Assembly (NCBI GenBank): GCA_022457155.1
Contig: JAJGOT010000051.1
Span: 2,109,001-2,173,000 of the forward strand
DNA from: Cladopsammia gracilis
Taxonomy: Eukaryota > Cnidaria > Anthozoa > Scleractinia > Dendrophylliidae
Length of the DNA: 64,000 nucleotides
Reading direction: 5' to 3'
Positions 10,892-20,956 of the stretch are shown piece after piece. A program made the position numbers and the translations under genes. The notes below the pieces were generated by a model. The model had not been told where the DNA came from, made no database searches, and saw nothing but the letters and a program-made list of their open reading frames with translations. Each line of letters begins with the position of its first letter. Within the stretch, counting starts at the first letter, position 1.

Positions 10892-12400
10892 ATGGAGCTG
10901 CTTAAAACTTATGAATCTAGTTGTTACTCTTCTGAGGAGAGCGAGAAAGAATCCAATGCCGATACTAACGTATGCGAAAGGAATGAAATTGGAGCACGTA
11001 CTGTGCGCCAAGTTTATTTGATCACTTATAGTCAAGCGGACGAGTCTCGATTTCCAACAAGAAGGTCTTTTGTGGATGCTGTGTTAATTTCATTTCAGGA
11101 CACATCTGCTAATGTTATACAGTGGTGTTGTTGCCTTGAAAAACATGCCACTGATGGAATTCACTACCATATGGCAATCAAACTGGATAAGATCCGACGC
11201 TGGTTGCATTGCAAGAAAATGTTGTTAGAGCGCTTTGGTATTTCGGTTCACTTTTCCGCAATCCACGCTAATTACTACAGTGCGTGGCAGTACGTGACAA
11301 AAGAGGACGATTGCTTTATTCAAAGTGTGGGTCATCCGGATTTGAACAATGGACAGCCGCCCAGGACAACGATGGCGTGTTTGGCGAATCTGTCGAGAAG
11401 AAAGAAAGAACCTGTCCGAGATGAGTTCGAGCAGGAAATATCTGATGAGGGTGCCGACAATGAAGCAGAAGATCGCGAAACAAGTAGGAGCAACGGAACG
11501 AAAAGAAAACTTAAAACAAAAAGAAAGCGAATGAGTTCATTTGAATTGTCGGAAATCGTTGTGACAAAGAATATAAAGACCAGAACTGAGTTGCTAGCCC
11601 TTGCGCGAGAACAAAAGGAAGAAGGCAAAACGGACATTGCTGAGTTCATTGTGAACCGGGGTTCTAAGGTTGTGGCTGAAGTTCTTCAGACTGCCTGGGA
11701 AATGGAGAACTCGCATTATGATTTGCAAAGAGAAAATAAAACTAGATTGCAGTTATTAAGCGAGGCGAGGCAGGGAGAATGCGTTGCAAATTGTAATGGC
11801 AACTGGTTAACTTGCGCACGCGAAGTTTTGCACAGGAACGGCGTAGATGAAAAGTACTTTTCCGAGAGTGTTTATGAACTGTTAGATAAAGGACGCGGAA
11901 AATATAGGAACATTATGATTGTTGGAGTGGCTAACTGTGGTAAAACATTTTTGCTGAACCCGTTAAATCTCATTTACAAGACATTTTGTAATCCCGCTTC
12001 CACAAGCTTTGCGTGGGTTGACGCTGAAAAGGCGGAGGTAATTTTTTTGAACGACTTCAGATGGACACCGTCAATTATACAATGGCATGATTTGTTATTA
12101 CTGTTAGAAGGACAACTGGTCCACTTGCCAGCTCCTAAGTCACATTATGCCAGGGACTTCATTTTGAACCAGGACACTCCAGTTTTTGCAACTGGAAAGA
12201 ACCCGATTGTTTTAATTCGGAACGGCTTCCTTGAAGAAAAAGAAACCGAAATGATGAGCGTTCGCTGGAAGATCTTTCGCTTTCATGCTCAAATATCGCA
12301 AGATCAACAGAAAGAAATCCCTGCTTGTGGTAAATGTTTCGCAACTTTGGTTCTTGGAGAACAACTCATAGAAGAAGATCTTACGATTAACCACGATTAA
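10892..12400 (+). CDS. HUH endonuclease-SF3 helicase Rep-like protein
   Basis: 502 residues with the two-domain plan of rolling-circle replication initiators. The N-terminal HUH nuclease has motif I VYLITYSQ (41-48), motif II HYH (91-93) and motif III WQYVTK with candidate catalytic Tyr134 and Lys137. An acidic then basic linker with KRKLKTKRKR (204-213) could be a nuclear signal. The superfamily 3 helicase has Walker A GVANCGKT (345-352), Walker B IFLND (384-388) and motif C FATGKN (432-437). This architecture is known from CRESS-DNA and parvovirus-type Rep proteins and related integrated genes; assignment to a named family would need a search. The frame is intact and begins at the first ATG after the left terminal repeat region. 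It is convergent with the transposase gene in the same element, suggesting the element carries two different DNA-processing activities. Confidence 0.85.
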   Translation: MELLKTYESSCYSSEESEKESNADTNVCERNEIGARTVRQVYLITYSQADESRFPTRRSFVDAVLISFQDTSANVIQWCCCLEKHATDGIHYHMAIKLDKIRRWLHCKKMLLERFGISVHFSAIHANYYSAWQYVTKEDDCFIQSVGHPDLNNGQPPRTTMACLANLSRRKKEPVRDEFEQEISDEGADNEAEDRETSRSNGTKRKLKTKRKRMSSFELSEIVVTKNIKTRTELLALAREQKEEGKTDIAEFIVNRGSKVVAEVLQTAWEMENSHYDLQRENKTRLQLLSEARQGECVANCNGNWLTCAREVLHRNGVDEKYFSESVYELLDKGRGKYRNIMIVGVANCGKTFLLNPLNLIYKTFCNPASTSFAWVDAEKAEVIFLNDFRWTPSIIQWHDLLLLLEGQLVHLPAPKSHYARDFILNQDTPVFATGKNPIVLIRNGFLEEKETEMMSVRWKIFRFHAQISQDQQKEIPACGKCFATLVLGEQLIEEDLTINHD

Positions 12401-12496
12401 CCACGCTTTACCATGTACAAATTAAAAAGAACTTTAGTACTTTTTCTTTGTTTACGTATGGTAAAGCGTGGTTAATTATGGTAAATCGTTGGATTT
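12384..12496. other. Stem-loop with iteron-like repeats between convergent genes
   Basis: An 18-base arm TTAACCACGCTTTACCAT (12397-12414) pairs perfectly with 12458-12475. CGATTAACCA occurs twice in tandem just before it, overlapping the Rep stop codon, and ATGGTAAA recurs after it. The 43-base loop holds a second, weaker AAAAAG…CTTTTT pairing. It could be a shared 3' end structure or a Rep-binding origin; both are inference. Confidence 0.6.
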
Positions 12497-12754
12497 CAAA
12501 ACGTAGACACACATTATTCTTTTTAAAGGATGTTTTTATTGTAGAATGAAAGGGTGAACGTATTTTGTGCTTAAGGTTAGCGTTTCATGTCCAAATGTGC
12601 GAAACATCCGTAAGAATAATCTTGTAAATAGAACATCGACTGACAGTGATTTGAGATCAAGGTCACGCGTACATGTCACGCTTAACATAACTGTATGACA
12701 GTGCGTTACGCAAAAAAGCATTCTTTCGATACTCTTAACTACAATGTAAAAACA

Positions 12755-13867
12755 TTAATATTTTGTGCGTAAACCTTTTTTCTTAATGATGAGATCTATT
12801 CTGTTGTTCATTGATGCTATTGTCCTGTTTATTAAATTGCGATCTAAATTTATGATGGTGTTGGCTACGCGTTGCGAAAACTCCTCAAACGTTTCATATG
12901 TTATGTTCTTTCTCAAAGCGTCTTGACGCAAAATTCTTTTGACGATGTTGAATATGTTTTCAATAGGATTAATATCTGGACTACGGGGTGGGATGGGCAT
13001 AAGTTTGGCCCCTACTCTCTTCCAGGCGGCACGAGCGAGCGCAGAATTTTGGCTTGGGTCTCCATCTTGAATAAAGAGCTTCGATGCACCTTTGTTAGAA
13101 TCACGGAATATTCGTCCGAATTCTCTTTCAACCAAGCCTTTAAAATATTGTCCATTCAAACTATCGTATTGCTCGCAAAGAGTTACTCCTTCTTTGTAAC
13201 TGATAGCCACGATAAATTTCGCCACCCGTCCACCTGAGCCGCAATGTGAGCCCTTTGAAGTACACCCAGGAGATAAGCCTTCTTGTGGTTTACGCCAAAT
13301 CTTTCCTTTTGGGGCGCGCGCTTGATCCGCTGGGTTGAATTTGTGTATAAAACTTACACCATCTAAGTAAAATGCAATTTGCTCTGTCCATAATTTCGCA
13401 CTGTAATCCTTTTTAACCTCTTTTGCAAACTTCAACCGCTTTTTTAAGTCCCCCGTTGATAGAAGACCCTTTTGCCGACTGTTTACGTACCTATAGCCAT
13501 GCGTCCTTAAGAAGCGTTGCACTGTTCTACAAGAAACCTCCGACGTTTTCAAGTTCGCTTTTTCCATAATGCGCTTCACGGTAAAATTTCCTTCCTCTTT
13601 CCTTAAGAGAGCTATCTGTCGAAGAAGGAGCCGCTGTACACGGGCACTCAATTTTCTCGGCCGGCCAGGTCGCTGATTATTATTCTTTACCTTGCAAATT
13701 GGTCCTTTTTTCAATCCTTTTAAAATACGATAAACAGAAGACCTCGAAATGTTCAATTCCTTCATGATTTCCTTTTGCCTTATTCCCTTCCATTTTCTTG
13801 CAAGTCGCACAAAAGCGCGAGTTTCTTCGTCAATTTTAGCCGCGAAAACCATTTTGCCTCGTTTCAT
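12755..13867 (-). CDS. Tc1/mariner-superfamily DD34E transposase
   Basis: 370 residues, the normal size for the family, intact. The N-terminal half has a helix-turn-helix (IRQKEIMKELNISRSSVYRI, 29-48), a GRPRK hinge (68-72) and a second HTH region. The catalytic triad is Asp169 (FYLDGVSF), Asp268 (FIQDGDPSQN) and Glu303 (PDINPIEN), with 34 residues between the second Asp and the Glu. Tc1-type enzymes cut at inverted ends and insert at TA, and TA flanks this element. The gene starts about 190 bp inside the right terminal copy and runs toward the Rep-like gene. Confidence 0.92.
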   Translation of the reverse strand: MKRGKMVFAAKIDEETRAFVRLARKWKGIRQKEIMKELNISRSSVYRILKGLKKGPICKVKNNNQRPGRPRKLSARVQRLLLRQIALLRKEEGNFTVKRIMEKANLKTSEVSCRTVQRFLRTHGYRYVNSRQKGLLSTGDLKKRLKFAKEVKKDYSAKLWTEQIAFYLDGVSFIHKFNPADQARAPKGKIWRKPQEGLSPGCTSKGSHCGSGGRVAKFIVAISYKEGVTLCEQYDSLNGQYFKGLVEREFGRIFRDSNKGASKLFIQDGDPSQNSALARAAWKRVGAKLMPIPPRSPDINPIENIFNIVKRILRQDALRKNITYETFEEFSQRVANTIINLDRNLINRTIASMNNRIDLIIKKKGLRTKY

Positions 13868-14053
13868 TCAACTCGTTAACACCATTGTAACGTCATCATA
13901 AAATTCTATAAACGCCCTTAATTAGCATACCATTAATAGCTAATTAATCCCGTTTGTATCAATCGAAACATCCGACAACACCGATTATTATTTGTGAAAA
14001 CCGATTAATTTGCTTGCATTTTCCGAAAGCGATAGCTCACTTTGTACTTCAGA

Positions 14054-14328
14054 CAATAGGCGACAAAATTGTTGACACATCGTCATTTTGAACCCCATTT
14101 TGCTCAAGACAAGACATATTTTGACCCCGCCCCTCTTATTCCCCACCCCCACCCCCCCAGCCAATGTTGTTTATTGTTTACAGAGGTATGTGGCTGCAAT
14201 CCTACAACATTGGAAGGGGGGGAGGGGGTTTCTGCAGCAAATTATAGCGAATGCAAAGAAAAAGTGATGAAATTGGCACAGAAACCGTTTGGCATACATA
14301 ATGTGTCAAGTATTTTTGTCGCCTATTG
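14054..14328 (+). repeat. Right 275-bp terminal copy of composite transposon
   Basis: Same orientation and, by eye, the same sequence as 10317-10591. Its outer end TTTTTGTCGCCTATTG is followed by the TA duplication at 14329-14330. Confidence 0.9.
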
Positions 14329-14650
14329 TAGCTTCTGTCCAAATTTGAGGAAAATCGAACAAATTTCCTTTGAGTTGTAGCTCTTTAAAGTGTCCCCAAC
14401 AAGCGAAAAATTAACTTTGAGAAAACAGCACTTAAAAAAACATATCGCTTCATAAACAAACTCCGCCCACAAAAGTTATACCGTCATTTCTCCGTCAATT
14501 TTCACTATTTTTCGATAATTTTTTTGGATGAAAGTTCATTCTGTGAACTTTATTTTGACGCCAAAAAAAATAATTCAATAAATTTTCGATCTTAAGGTAC
14601 ACCGTAACCTTATTAAGTGTACTTGGGTACAGATGGCCAGAATGAAAATG

Positions 14651-14849
14651 AATAGGCCATTTCCGAGTTGCCTTTAGCCTCTCTATCAAAGCGAGGCTAG
14701 GTGCGAAACCTTTGATATGAAAAAGAGTTTTCATTCACATGCAAATAAAACTTATTTTCATGTGAATGAAAACTCATTTTCATATCAAAGGTTTCGCACC
14801 TAGCCTTGCTTTGATAGAGAGGCTAAAGGCAACTCGGAAATGGCCTATT
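14651..14849. mobile_element. 199-bp near-perfect palindrome (MITE)
   Basis: Arms of about 90 bp begin AATAGGCCATTTCCGAG and end with its complement CTCGGAAATGGCCTATT, around a short CACATGCAAATAAAAC centre. No coding potential. Confidence 0.8.
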
Positions 14850-15411
14850 GCAACTTGTTGATTTTCTTGACTGTTTATTCGCTACAATGTTTAATGGAGT
14901 AATAGATTACGAAGGCAATTTAAACGGCCTGCTGTCAGGTTGTAAGCGCAGAATGGTTTCCACTTAACTCGATTAAATAGTGTCAAGTTCATAAAGTTAC
15001 TGCAAACAAACGATCCTGACCCAAAATAGGCAAATGTATCTTGTTATAACGAAACCAGTACGCAGGTCGAAAGACATCGCAAAAAATCACATTTAAATCA
15101 TCCTTACCTTCATTGGACATTGTACCGTAAAAAAAAGAAACGGTTATTAAACATCTTGTTCACGCGAAACTTCCCGCTTCCTGCAGGCATAGACTTTGCT
15201 CTCCCAAAATCATTCAAAAACAACTTTGGTCGGTCTAATTACAGCGTAACACGTCATCCCTTCCCATGACACCACTTGCACCTCAATTCCTTTGTATCCA
15301 ATCTCTTCGAATTCGAATGCATAGGAACTGGATACAAGTCTGGCTTAACATGACAGGTACGTTGTATCTTTTTTTCACCTTTGAGTTACTTTTTTTTGCT
15401 TTGCATTAAAG
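14850..15411. other. Distal part of VPS13 intron 8
   Basis: No gene or recognised repeat seen. Confidence 0.6.
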
Positions 15412-15484
15412 ATTTAAGGTGTCATCAGTTCTTCCCTCGCTTCATCTGAAATTATCTGATGAAAAAGTCAAGATGCTGATGAAG
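15412..15484 (+). CDS. VPS13: VPS13-like exon 9
   Basis: Encodes VLPSLHLKLSDEKVKMLM, the conserved 'LP.L...ISD.K...IM' strand-helix. Completes Glu from exon 8; donor GTATAA; ends on a codon boundary. Confidence 0.93.
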
Positions 15485-15767
15485 GTATAAATGTCACGGC
15501 TTTTTAAACATAATTGATACTTAATCGTTTGAGCAGTTTCCTCCCTCTTCTCTTAGCTCCAGCTAAGTACCAGAGCCCGGTTGTTCGAAAGCCGATTAAC
15601 GCTAATCCTGGATTAAAAGTTAACCGAGGATTCCATTTCTCTGTTTAAAAATGTTTTCAAAAGGTCATTTGTAGCTAGTCCAATTTTGTTGACAGTTGGA
15701 ATGCGAATAGTCTTAATTAAACGCCGTGAAAATGTGAATTATACAACGGCCACATTTCTTTTCTTAG

Positions 15768-15842
15768 TTTCTAGATCATCTTCCTGTTGGAGTTCAAAAA
15801 CCTTCCTTACTAGAAGAAAAACGAGCTGATGTTATTTCCAAG
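15768..15842 (+). CDS. VPS13: VPS13-like exon 10
   Basis: Encodes LPVGVQKPSLLEEKRAD, a polar linker of 25 codons in frame with both neighbours. Acceptor TAG, donor GTAAAA. Confidence 0.85.
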
Positions 15843-16282
15843 GTAAAATAATCTTATTATTACTTTACGATTTTCGCAAGCTGGAATGTACACAGTTTAA
15901 CACAGCTGCTTAGTGTGCCCAAGAATCAGTTTACAGGGCTTAATAGACCCATGATCATTTTCATGATATGCACACAAAGATGCATGGTTGGTAGGGTGAA
16001 GTATTACCTTTTCAATGGGTTTGTCTCCTACCTTAAAAAAACTCCTTTTATACAAATAACAACCTTTTAGACTTCTAGTATAAAGAAAGGGTCAATTCTT
16101 ACAACAGTTACACACTGACTCAATTATTGAACATTTTCTAACAAATGCACTCGCAACTGAAACCAGACGAGTGTTAAATCTTCTGCAAATGACACGTGGA
16201 GAAGTTTATATACTGTAAAACACGAGATTATACATTCGTGCCATTGTCAATTATTATTATCAACCTTTCTATTTCTTGGCAG
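15843..16282. other. VPS13 intron 10
   Basis: Nothing recognised. Confidence 0.6.
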
Positions 16283-16385
16283 CGGGAATGGAGACGTAGC
16301 TCCTCGACACTTTCTTTAGAGGAGGTCAGTGATCTTCAAGCTGTTGTAGATCACGCTTTGGCTGAAAGGTTGCATAGCACTGAAG
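16283..16385 (+). CDS. VPS13: VPS13-like exon 11
   Basis: Encodes SSSTLSLEEVSDLQAVVDH in the Ser/acidic inter-repeat linker. Acceptor CAG, donor GTGAGT; leaves G, which makes Asp with exon 12. Confidence 0.87.
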
Positions 16386-17175
16386 GTGAGTATTTTTTAA
16401 GTGATTCGAGGTAATGTCTAATGTACAGGTAGAGGTTTCTTTTTGAGATGGACACTTCTGGAACTAATAGAAATCAAATTAGGCGTGCCCTTGGCTATGA
16501 GCCAAGTGCACGACTTATGAAATGGGCTCCAAAAAGTAAAAAAGTTCACTTTTTCAAGTAGTTTATAGCCTGAGGCGAAGTGTTAGTGACGTCATATCAG
16601 TTGATATAGCAACTTCAAGCTCATGGATGATTGGATTTATTTACAACATAAGAAAAAGGAAAATGACGAAACGAAACATGTCAAGTAAAAGGAACTTACA
16701 CGATTGCCGGGTTTGGCGAGAGTTCCATTCGACAGCGATTTCGTTTTCTTTCTTTTCGAGCAACAGATAAATGGAAGTATTAAATATAAAAGTTAAAGTT
16801 GACCTTTCATGCACGAGTGATTGCGAAAGACTGATGAAAGGTTTCGAATGACGTACAGTGTAGTAACGTTCGTGACGGATCACCTAGTGTGACCGGAAAA
16901 GCGACTGTACATGTAAAACAAATCATAACAATATATTAAATTAATTCTCGTACCTTTGGGGCACTTACAAAAGCTTCTTAAAGCACGACTTCACTACTCG
17001 AAGAGTTGTTGTTCTTGTTGTATTGATACTCGTCAAACCCAGTAGGGCTACAAATCCTTCTAATTTTGCCTCAGTTATATGGAGTCATCAGCGCCCAAAT
17101 GACATTACGATGTTCATTTTTGGCAAGCGGGCAGTTTTCGCTATTATCTTTCCGGATATCTATTCGCATCCCTTA

Positions 17176-17898
17176 GGCCCGGTTCAAACGTCGAACTTCA
17201 CATGTGCCGAACCTAATACCTATTTAGGTCGACCCAAACTATTAAGTTCGACTGTTGATTCAGACGGTCGAACCTTACATGTGCCGAACCTAATTTGTGG
17301 CGAAAAGAAATATCATCCTTACTGCTTAAAATTGGGAAATAAACCGAAAAAAGTAAAATTCACCAAGCCTGGAAATTAGTGTGCTCTGTGTTCTGTTATG
17401 GCAAGGAGACAGCTAAAGAGGTCGTGATCGTGATATTTGGACAAAATAAAGTAACGCCATAAATTTTAAAATACATTACGATTTCTTTATGGATATAAAG
17501 AAAAGCAACTTTTTAGAAGACTGATTTAAGCTGTCCAGTTTCAGTCTAAAAATCTACAACGTTAGGAGCAAGCTTCTGAATGCTGGTAACCGTCGTCACG
17601 CTTTTGTGAGTTCTGTTTGCAAAGGCTCGAAAACCCACTAAATAGCCAATCAGAAGTGCGGTTATATTGAAAAATACGTTAACATAATTTATGCATTAGG
17701 TTCGGCACATGTGAAGTTCGACGTATGAATCGAAGTCGATCTTTTGCCGTTCTATTCGACAAGCTCAGTCGAATAGAACGGCAGAGTCGACCCAAATACA
17801 AAAGTGCCGTTCCTAATTGATTCATACGTCGAACTTTACATGTGCCGAACCTAATGATTAGGTTCGGCACATGTAAAGTTCGACGTTTGAACCGGGCC
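17176..17898. mobile_element. Harbinger-like non-autonomous element, copy 1 (723 bp)
   Basis: Starts GGCCCGGTTCAAACGTCG and ends with its complement; TTA stands at 17173-17175 and 17899-17901. TTA duplications and GGC-type ends fit PIF/Harbinger. The inner part repeats GTTCGGCACATGT…GTTCGAC motifs in both senses. No transposase. Confidence 0.8.
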
Positions 17899-17984
17899 TT
17901 AATTTCACAAATTTAGTTTTTGTGACGTCACCACTTTGGTACTCTGTTTAAATGTTTTCTTTCACGTTTCTTTTTTTATATTAG

Positions 17985-18030
17985 ATGAAGATGTTTGGTT
18001 TGATGCGGAAGAGAATCCTCAGGAAGAAAG
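17985..18030 (+). CDS. VPS13: VPS13-like exon 12 (acidic linker)
   Basis: Only 46 nt. Encodes EDVWFDAEENPQEER, the acidic 'EEEFFDA' patch found in VPS13A/C linkers (FFAT-like region by position; that role is inference). Phase 2 in and 2 out. Confidence 0.87.
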
Positions 18031-18365
18031 GTGTGGGCACTTTTTCAGTTTTTTTTGATAAGGAGTATAGGGTAAGAAACTTACGTATAATAACAAGGTA
18101 AGACGAAACGTTGTCAATCTTTCCTTTGTAATTGTTGAAGAAAAGACACATTTGCCAGTTATTTATGTTTCTGGGGTTAATTGAAAACTAAAGGCGAAAA
18201 TGGCCAGGAAGCTGCCCTTTCAAAGTGACACTGAAATAGGTGACATGCATCGCCCCTTAGAAATGTGTAGAGAGACACTGTTTTCACGTTATAGTATCAA
18301 TATGTTTATGTCCTATTCTACGTTTTCACCTGACGTCATCAAAATTCTAAAATCTAAACAGCTTA

Positions 18366-19099
18366 GGCCCGGTTCAAACGTCGAGCTTTACATGTGCCGA
18401 ACCTAATACCCATTTAGGTCGACCCAAACTATTAAGTTCGACTGTTGATTCAGACGGTCGAACTTTACATGTGCCGAACCTAATTCGTGGCCAAAAGAAA
18501 TATCATCTTTACTGCTTAAAATAGGGAAATAAACCGAAAAAAAGTAAAATTCACCAAGCCTGGAAATTCTTGTTTTGATTTTAGTGTGCTTTGTGTTCTG
18601 TTAAGGCAAGGAAACAGCCGAGGAGATCGTGATCGTGATATTTGGGCAAAATAAAGTAACGCTATAAATTTTAAAATACATTACGATTTCTTTATGGATA
18701 TAAAGAAAAGCAACGTTTTAGAAGACCAATTTAAGCAGTCCAGTTTCAGTCTAAAAATCTACAACGTGAATGCTGACCCAATGCTGGTAACCGTCGTTAC
18801 GCTTCTGTGAGTTCTGTCTGCAAAGGCGCGAAAACCCACTAAACAGCCAATCAGAAGCGCGGTTATATTGAAAAATATGTTAACTTAATTTATGCATTAG
18901 GTTCGGCACATGTGAAGTTCGACGTATGAATCGAAGTCGATCTTTTGCCGTTCTATTCGACAAGCTCAGTCGAATAGAACGGCAGAGTCGACCCAAATAC
19001 AAAAGTGCCGTTCCTAATTGATTCATACGTCAAACTTTACATGTGCCGAACCTAATTATTAGGTTCGGCACATGTAAAGTTCGACGTTTGAACCGGGCC
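18366..19099. mobile_element. Harbinger-like non-autonomous element, copy 2 (734 bp)
   Basis: Same ends and interior as copy 1, with TTA at 18363-18365 and 19100-19102. Same orientation, 467 bp downstream. Confidence 0.8.
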
Positions 19100-19249
19100 T
19101 TATTCTTCACGGCCCTGTTTTTAACAGGTTCTTCATATCAGCAACAGTAATCGCCGTGCCACGTTTCATGTTAATACATTACATTGCCTTGGATATAGCA
19201 TTTTAAAATGTTTGGCGGTGTGGCTGAGCGTCTCCGTGTGCGAGACAAA

Positions 19250-19690
19250 AACAAGTTTTTTTCAGTTTTTCAAGTATTTTTCAGTTGTTGGGATTGTGAA
19301 GAATTTTACATTGGTAAAACTAAACGACGGCTTAGATGACCGCTCATCAGCCATTGCTGACCATGTCAACACCACTGGACACAACATCAAGTGGGATCAT
19401 TTTGATATCTTAGCGTCGGGCAAAACTGATTTCCACTGTAAAATCAAAGAAACATTGCTTATACAAGAACTGAAGCCAGCTTTTAATGCAAACGTCAGTA
19501 GCGAGAAGCTGATGCTTTATTAATTAGCTGTTTTTTTTTCAGTTAAGTTTTGTACTTAATCTCGGTCCCAGTCCCTTTTCAATACTATATAAGTATAGTT
19601 TTAAACACTGTAACGGTCACATTTGAAAATGTAGTAGCATACGAAACGTCAAGTTTTATAAAAAATGAATAAGTTCAATATGTTTATCAC
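19250..19690 (+). pseudogene. Penelope-like element 3' fragment with GIY-YIG domain end
   Basis: The frame ending at 19523 reads CWDCEEFYIGKTKRRLDD, then SAIADHVNTTGHNIKWDHF and KETLLIQELKPAFN. This is the GIY-YIG nuclease tail typical of Penelope-like retroelement reverse transcriptases. A 3' UTR with ATACGAAACGTCAAG follows. The reverse transcriptase part is missing. Confidence 0.75.
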
Positions 19691-19903
19691 CGCGGTTTGT
19701 ATTCTATTTCTGATCAAGCTACGATGGCCCAAGAACAAAAGTCTTTACGATAAAGTATTTTTCACTCAGTTGGTATGCTACTCTAATGCTGGCGCGAGGA
19801 TGTAAATTGGAGGGCTTTTGAATCTTTGAAATGAACGAGACAGTTATAAAGAAAATTAAGCTTTTAAAAATGAAACTCCGCCCGCCATTTTGGTGTAGTA
19901 CTT

Positions 19904-20330
19904 AAAGTGCACATAACGTTTAATTTTTTATTTTCTCATCTGAATGTAAACATCACACAAGGAACCTCTGCGAGACAATTTCGCGCTTTGCACAAAACGC
20001 GAATTTTTTATGAATATTTCTAATCTTCAAAATCCTATTTTTTTGCGGTATACCTGTTCCGCTGTTAAGAAGGCCAACGGGCTCACATGTTCCTTAATCT
20101 ACGTCATAGTTCCTTTGTTTGAAGTCACGTGTTCCTTTGTCTGAAGTTACGTGTTCGTTAATCTACGTCACGGATCCTTTGTTAACCGAGAGGGACCGAG
20201 AGGAGACTAATGCGAATGGTGGACCAAAGTGGCGGCAAATTTCGAAGACTTTAAGAAATCATAAAGTATTCACGTCTTGCTGAAATCAAAAAATTTTTTC
20301 GCAGACGTTCATTACGTGACGTGTAGAATG
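19904..20330. mobile_element. Partial copy of the AAGTGC[A/C]CATAAC repeat
   Basis: Starts TTAAAGTGCACATAACG and shares its body (TCATCTGAATGTAAACATCA, TTTCGCGCTTTGCACAAAAC) with 46531-46996. Its 3' end is degraded. Confidence 0.65.
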
Positions 20331-20578
20331 CACAGTGAAGGCCCTGCGAATCCCCCATGGGCCACCCTTCACGTCACGTGCCACAGAAGGGAAAACCACT
20401 GATCGCATTGGCTCGAGGTTAACTTAGCTTAAATAATATTCGGTTATGAAAAATCGTCGGAATTACAAATTTTGCCAAGTCATTTTGTTTAACATTTTCT
20501 GCAACATCTTATCACTGGTGTTGCCCTCAAAGCCAGAAAAAACAAACTGCTTACGTAGATGAAAACACTCAATTTCAG

Positions 20579-20660
20579 ACCTGAAGATGAAAGACCATCC
20601 AACAGGGCAGCCCACGAAATAGACAAGATCAAGTTGGCTGGAACATTTACCGTAGAAAAG
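20579..20660 (+). CDS. VPS13: VPS13-like exon 13
   Basis: Encodes a charged stretch then DKIKLAGTFTVEK, the first strand of a groove repeat. The first base completes Arg from exon 12; ends on a codon boundary before GTATAT. Counterpart of exon 29. Confidence 0.85.
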
Positions 20661-20787
20661 GTATATTAGTTCTTCTTCAATCAATGTACGTAATACCTTA
20701 GTAGCGTTTGCTAGTGTTTCGATGGCAAGTTATTTCTTAATTAATTATTTGAAATTCTGAGATGTTTACACAGCATAACTCTTTCAG

Positions 20788-20956
20788 CTTCTTATCACGA
20801 TAGACAAGGCAAGTGAACTGTCTGTTGTCGGTGATGCTCCTCCGTACTTGAGTCTGGAGATCAGAGACCTTGGAGCAGATTTGGTCGTTCACTCTTGGGA
20901 TGTACAGGCTCATGTGAAACTTGGATTTATTCAGCTCCTTGATAATCACTGGAGAG
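20788..20956 (+). CDS. VPS13: VPS13-like exon 14
   Basis: Encodes LSLEIRDLGADLV and HSWDVQAHVKLGF, the highly conserved 'GLGAE...R.YD..A...L' segment. Frame 0 in, one base out (G). Followed by the 20.7-kb intron with the antisense GPCR genes. Counterpart of exon 30. Confidence 0.95.

Larger units (their letters stand above)
10317..14328. mobile_element. Composite DNA transposon carrying a Rep-like and a Tc1-type transposase gene
   Basis: TA at 10315-10316 and at 14329-14330 flank a 4,012-bp unit. Its outer ends are CAATAGGCGACAAAA and the inverted TTTTGTCGCCTATTG. Each end is a complete 275-bp segment (10317-10591 and 14054-14328) present in the same orientation and, by eye, identical. The inner borders of these segments lack TA (TCCG on one side, CAGA on the other), so the whole unit, not two independent small insertions, appears to have moved. 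It carries two convergent genes (HUH/SF3 Rep-like at 10892-12400; DDE transposase at 12755-13867), with a stem-loop between their 3' ends. Identity of the terminal copies and intact frames suggest recent activity. Confidence 0.8.
9878..14611. mobile_element. Older inverted-repeat element interrupted by the composite transposon
   Basis: AAGGTTACAGTGTACCTT at 9878-9895 pairs with AAGGTACACCGTAACCTT at 14594-14611, with ATT on both outer sides. Further inward pairing (CTTTAAAACGCTATAACTCAAAG near 10070 with its counterpart near 14365) shows that 9878-10314 and 14331-14611 are the two halves of one element of about 0.7 kb. No coding capacity is seen in its own sequence. Confidence 0.7.

Noticed and set aside
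11332..11649. Minus-strand 105-codon frame
   Set aside because: Antisense shadow of the Rep-like gene.
12872..13237. Plus-strand 121-codon frame
   Set aside because: Antisense shadow of the DD34E transposase.
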